Positions 4,343 to 7,039 of a stretch of 7,039 nucleotides of DNA are shown here, piece after piece. The stretch comes from Pirellulales bacterium (lineage in GTDB: Bacteria > Planctomycetota > Planctomycetia > Pirellulales > Thermoguttaceae). The notes below the pieces were generated by a model, which saw only the letters and a list, made by a program, of their open reading frames with translations, ran no database searches and was not told where the DNA came from. The DNA is taken from assembly GCA_030607895.1 (NCBI GenBank), contig JAUWJC010000217.1, positions 1-7,039 on the forward strand, read 5' to 3'. How positions within the stretch are numbered: the stretch's first letter is position 1; the number at the start of each line of letters is the position of its first letter. The translations under genes and the position numbers were made by a program.

Positions 4343-6796
4343 ATGAACCGAACACTGATTTCTTTGGTACTCGTCCTGCTGCTTCTACCGGCGTGTTTCG
4401 GCAGCGGCGGGGAAACGAGAGGCGAATCGCAGTCGGGGCAAGAGGATCGTTCCGGCACGAACGGAGAAACCGAGATCGGACTCGGGATCGGCGGCATCGG
4501 CGGCGTGTATTTCCTGGCCGAGCCGGGGCAGTTGACTATTGACTTGGAGAAACGCGACCGGAACCGCCGAGGTCGGCGGACAAAGTTGCGGGCAATCCTC
4601 GTGGGGCCCGACCGACGGGTGATTCAGGAGGTGACTATTCCCGACGACGGAAAGCCTCGCGGAAGCGGGATGGGACCGCCGCGGCGGGTACGGCTGTCTA
4701 CGCGAGTGGACCGGAAGGGGGTCTACGGGCTGAACATCACGGTGTCGCAGGACCGGTACGGCGACGAGATCGTCTGGGGGTTCCGAACAAACTGTCCGCA
4801 TTACCTGATCGAGACGGCCCGCGGGCACCGGGACGAACGGCGGCAGGAGCCGATTGTTTTGCTGAACCCCAACCGGCCTGGAAACGTCTGTTTCGTGCCG
4901 CGCAAGGAAGCGTTCGGCATGGAGGTAACGAACCTGCCGGCCGGCGTGGACGCGCTGCCCGTGTACGATGCGAACGGCAAGCTGATCCACGCGCTACGGG
5001 TGGGGGCGGACCATCGGGCGTCTCACACATTTCCCGCAGACGTGCATCGGGAGGCAATTCCCTGGCGGCTGCATCTGCCCGTCGGGCAGGCGACAGTCCA
5101 AATTGACGGCGTGACGCGTTGGGACCGGGGAGACGTCTATCCCAATCTGCCATACTGGACACCCGATCCGGCATCGTTCTTTCCCTTGCAAGAGTACCGC
5201 TGGCTCCTGACGCCTTACAGCAGGATTGTGTATGGCCCGCCCGGAAAGCAAGGGGAGATCGCTTTCCAACTCCACAACAATTCAGTCCAGCGGAAGACGA
5301 TTCAACTGGGACTCGAGTTTCCCGGCGACGAGTGGCCGGTTCGGCTGTCGGCCCAACGGGTTGTGGTTTCCGCGAGACAAACCGGACGGGTCGTGGTTCG
5401 GTACACTGTTCCGGCCGGGGGCCAAACGCGGGTTTGTCATTTGCGAGCCACGCCCGTAGAGGCTCCGGACTTCTCCACATACTCGACACTGACCGTCAGA
5501 GCAGGTGTTGCGCCCGCCTCGAAGCCGCTATCCATACCGCTGGTGCTGAAGCCTTACGAGCACGAGAACGAACAGTTCGGCTATCTGCCGGACTACCCGG
5601 TGAAAAACCAGGTGTATTTCGATCTCAAGAATCGCCCCTTCGTGAGGACCGGCGGCGGTGTCGAAACGTGGCGTGACGGTGGATGGACCACATCCGAACT
5701 GCGAACCGCCGTGAAATCGCGGACGCCTCCGTTCGAGGGCCGGTCTTTCGGTGTGCCTTGCACAAAAGTCGCCTTTGACCGGGACAACGATCTGTACCTG
5801 GTAGCCACGTCGGGCAGGAAGGGCGTGCTGCTGCACTCGGCCGACGGGGGCAGCACGTTCTCCGCTTGCCTGGTTCCGGGGGACAAGTCCGGCCGGTTCG
5901 ATATCGAGGAGTTTTCCGGGCACAACGTCCCGGACGGCCCGCCGCCTATCCTCCGATACACCTTAACCGCAACGGATTCGCAACTGAAATGGCGAAGGAT
6001 CAACGATCTGGAACTGTTCTTGCCCGAGAAGGCGGACGGCCGGTTATCGCTGGGGGACCCTGTTCTGATATCCCGGCAGTGTATTGGGCTGGCGGCTCAT
6101 TCGGGCATTCCCGCCTCGGTGGTTTCGCGAGGTGCGAAAGTACACGTGGTTTGGGCCGAAGCAACCGAACCGAAGGCCGACGTGCCCGGCGTGCCAACCT
6201 ACGTCGTAACTTTCGATCGCAAGACGAGGACCTTGGGCAAGCCGGCTCTGGTAGGCTACGGAGCGCCGCCCAACGACGTGCACAACTCACCCAGCATTAC
6301 CATGGACAGCCGGGGCTTCCTGCACGTGCTGGCTGGAACCCACGGCCGGCCGTTCCAGTATGCCCGCTCGCTGAAGCCGAACGATGCCCATTCGGGCTGG
6401 ACCAAGGCGGTGGCCGTGGGGGAAGGATTGCGGCAGACCTACATTGGGCTGGTGTGCGGGCCGGACGATACGCTCTACCTGGCCTTCCGACTCTGGTGGC
6501 ACGGAGCCGATCCGTTTCCCGCCAGCCACCACGCCACGCTTGCCTACCAGCGAAAACCGTCCGGTAAGCCCTGGGAGACACCCAAAGTACTCATAGTGCC
6601 CCCGTTCTCGGAGTACAGCGTCTTTTACCACCGGCTCACCATCGACCGGGCAGGCCGCCTGTTTCTGTCGTACGACTACTGGTCCACGCACTGGTTCTAC
6701 CGGACCGACCATCGGGGTAGCCGCAGGGCACTGCTGATGTCCGCCGACGGAGGCCAAACCTGGAAGCTGGCCCAAACGGGCGATCTGAGTCGGTAG
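4343..6796 (+). CDS. secreted lipoprotein with BNR_4/sialidase-like beta-propeller
   Basis: An 817-aa exported protein. MNRTLISLVLVLLLLPACFG is a lipoprotein signal with lipobox LPAC, so Cys18 should be lipidated and the protein anchored to a membrane facing the periplasm or outside. A low-complexity linker (19-45) leads to a beta-rich N-terminal domain (about 54-160). Residues 300-387 (GEIAFQLHNNSVQRKTIQLG to YSTLTVRAG) resemble an Ig/NEW3-type sandwich. Residues 420-817 form a propeller of the BNR_4 type, with two Asp boxes, SADGGSTF (499-506) and SADGGQTW (800-807), and the blade HNSPSITMDSRGFLHVLAGT (647-666). BNR_4 proteins occur in carbohydrate-acting or -binding exported proteins; no catalytic sialidase Arg triad was identified, so enzyme activity is not claimed. 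AAGGA at 4330-4334 supports the start. It is a single-gene unit, divergent from the DUF2283 operon and high in G+C (42/60 at 6481-6540), like the 603-aa gene. Confidence 0.9.
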   Translation: MNRTLISLVLVLLLLPACFGSGGETRGESQSGQEDRSGTNGETEIGLGIGGIGGVYFLAEPGQLTIDLEKRDRNRRGRRTKLRAILVGPDRRVIQEVTIPDDGKPRGSGMGPPRRVRLSTRVDRKGVYGLNITVSQDRYGDEIVWGFRTNCPHYLIETARGHRDERRQEPIVLLNPNRPGNVCFVPRKEAFGMEVTNLPAGVDALPVYDANGKLIHALRVGADHRASHTFPADVHREAIPWRLHLPVGQATVQIDGVTRWDRGDVYPNLPYWTPDPASFFPLQEYRWLLTPYSRIVYGPPGKQGEIAFQLHNNSVQRKTIQLGLEFPGDEWPVRLSAQRVVVSARQTGRVVVRYTVPAGGQTRVCHLRATPVEAPDFSTYSTLTVRAGVAPASKPLSIPLVLKPYEHENEQFGYLPDYPVKNQVYFDLKNRPFVRTGGGVETWRDGGWTTSELRTAVKSRTPPFEGRSFGVPCTKVAFDRDNDLYLVATSGRKGVLLHSADGGSTFSACLVPGDKSGRFDIEEFSGHNVPDGPPPILRYTLTATDSQLKWRRINDLELFLPEKADGRLSLGDPVLISRQCIGLAAHSGIPASVVSRGAKVHVVWAEATEPKADVPGVPTYVVTFDRKTRTLGKPALVGYGAPPNDVHNSPSITMDSRGFLHVLAGTHGRPFQYARSLKPNDAHSGWTKAVAVGEGLRQTYIGLVCGPDDTLYLAFRLWWHGADPFPASHHATLAYQRKPSGKPWETPKVLIVPPFSEYSVFYHRLTIDRAGRLFLSYDYWSTHWFYRTDHRGSRRALLMSADGGQTWKLAQTGDLSR

Positions 6797-6801
6797 CGGT
6801 G

Positions 6802-6815
6802 AGCTGTCAGCTATA
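6802..6815 (+). repeat. two AGCTNTN heptamers
   Basis: AGCTGTC and AGCTATA sit side by side 6 bp after the stop of the BNR gene. They share period and form (AG-YT-A/G-T) with the AGTTATC array at 6850-6884 and are probably a degenerate part of it. With only two units, this is weak alone. Confidence 0.35.
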
Positions 6816-6849
6816 CTCGACGCGGTCACAAACTGCGGTTTTGGGATGG

Positions 6850-6884
6850 AGTTATCAGTTATCAGTTATCAGTAGTCAGTAACT
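6850..6884 (+). repeat. tandem heptamer repeat AGTTATC
   Basis: Three exact copies of AGTTATC (6850-6870) are followed by two degenerate units, AGTAGTC and AGTAACT. The end of the array can fold back: TCAGTTA (6862-6868) pairs with TAACTGA (6880-6886) around an 11-nt loop. Heptamer arrays of this kind occur between genes in planctomycetes and cyanobacteria; copy number is likely to vary by slippage. It is no terminator, as no T-run follows. Confidence 0.8.
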
Positions 6885-6912
6885 GAGGCCTGGTTCAAAG
6901 CAACGAGTTCTT

Positions 6913-7015
6913 GGGTGACACGTGACAACCCATGTTAGCCCCGTCGCCTGCGACGGGGAAAGTAACGGAAACCGCCCCGTTTTCCGGTCGCAGGCGACCG
7001 GGCTAACTGTCACCC
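6913..7015. repeat. inverted pair of REP-like hairpins with flanking arms
   Basis: Two hairpins face each other. The left has stem CCCCGTCGC/GCGACGGGG (6939-6958, CT loop) preceded by GTTAG. The right has stem CCGGTCGC/GCGACCGG (6984-7001, AG loop) followed by CTAAC. Read outside-in, the units GTTAGCCC-C/G-GTCGCCTGCGAC match at all but the paired position. Outer arms GGGTGACA (6913-6920) and TGTCACCC (7008-7015) are perfect reverse complements, directly joined to the unit on the right but separated by 13 bp on the left. A GTTAG head before a hairpin and inverted pairing recall REP/BIME elements mobilised by REP-associated tyrosine transposases; no such transposase is in the window. Confidence 0.8.
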
Positions 7016-7039
7016 GCATTTGAATCAGGCCACAACTGA

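Noticed and set aside
6930..7010. CRISPR array or rho-independent terminator at the right edge
   Set aside because: Only two inverted units rather than regularly spaced direct repeats, and neither hairpin is followed by a T-run.

Overview
The window looks like a piece of a high-G+C planctomycete chromosome (Pirellulales-type). This rests on three signs. One is a large soluble conserved protein of a kind I associate with planctomycetes. Another is a secreted BNR/sialidase-fold lipoprotein. The third is intergenic DNA full of short palindromes and heptamer repeats. Assignment to phylum is inference; there is no rRNA or marker gene here.

Layout. 1-325: non-coding, dominated by a two-part inverted repeat (149-289). 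326-2137 (+): a 603-aa protein with an N-terminal helical half and a C-terminal beta-rich half, heparinase II/III-like in outline. 2191-2652 (+): an abutting type II toxin-antitoxin pair (66-aa antitoxin, 86-aa RelE/ParE-fold toxin) with matching ribosome-binding sites. 2762-3511 (+): an endonuclease III-type HhH-GPD DNA glycosylase with the catalytic Lys and Asp and a complete C-X6-C-X2-C-X5-C iron-sulfur loop. 3539-4075 (-): a second, decayed operon reading DUF2283 protein, then antitoxin, then a toxin that stops being recognisable after about 22 codons. 4076-4342: divergent intergenic region with a good promoter on each strand. 4343-6796 (+): an 817-aa secreted lipoprotein with a BNR_4/sialidase-like propeller. 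6797-7039: heptamer repeats and an inverted pair of REP-like hairpins.

How it fits together. Sampled lines in the 2191-3511 block are clearly lower in G+C than the large flanking genes (hand counts: 27/60 at 2401-2460 and 28/60 at 3001-3060, against 46/60 at 1441-1500 and 42/60 at 6481-6540). The block ends about 28 bp from the point where the second operon's toxin loses its family sequence. The simplest reading is that a toxin-antitoxin plus DNA-glycosylase cassette arrived by horizontal transfer and its right edge replaced the 3' part of a resident toxin gene, leaving an orphan antitoxin and a DUF2283 gene under a still intact promoter. The two large flanking genes look like ordinary chromosomal genes, possibly in polysaccharide use. 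No system here is demonstrably new. The strongest leads are the glycosylase beside a TA module at a disrupted TA locus, the twin ribosome-binding sites of the TA pair, and the REP-like hairpins with a compensatory base-pair change.
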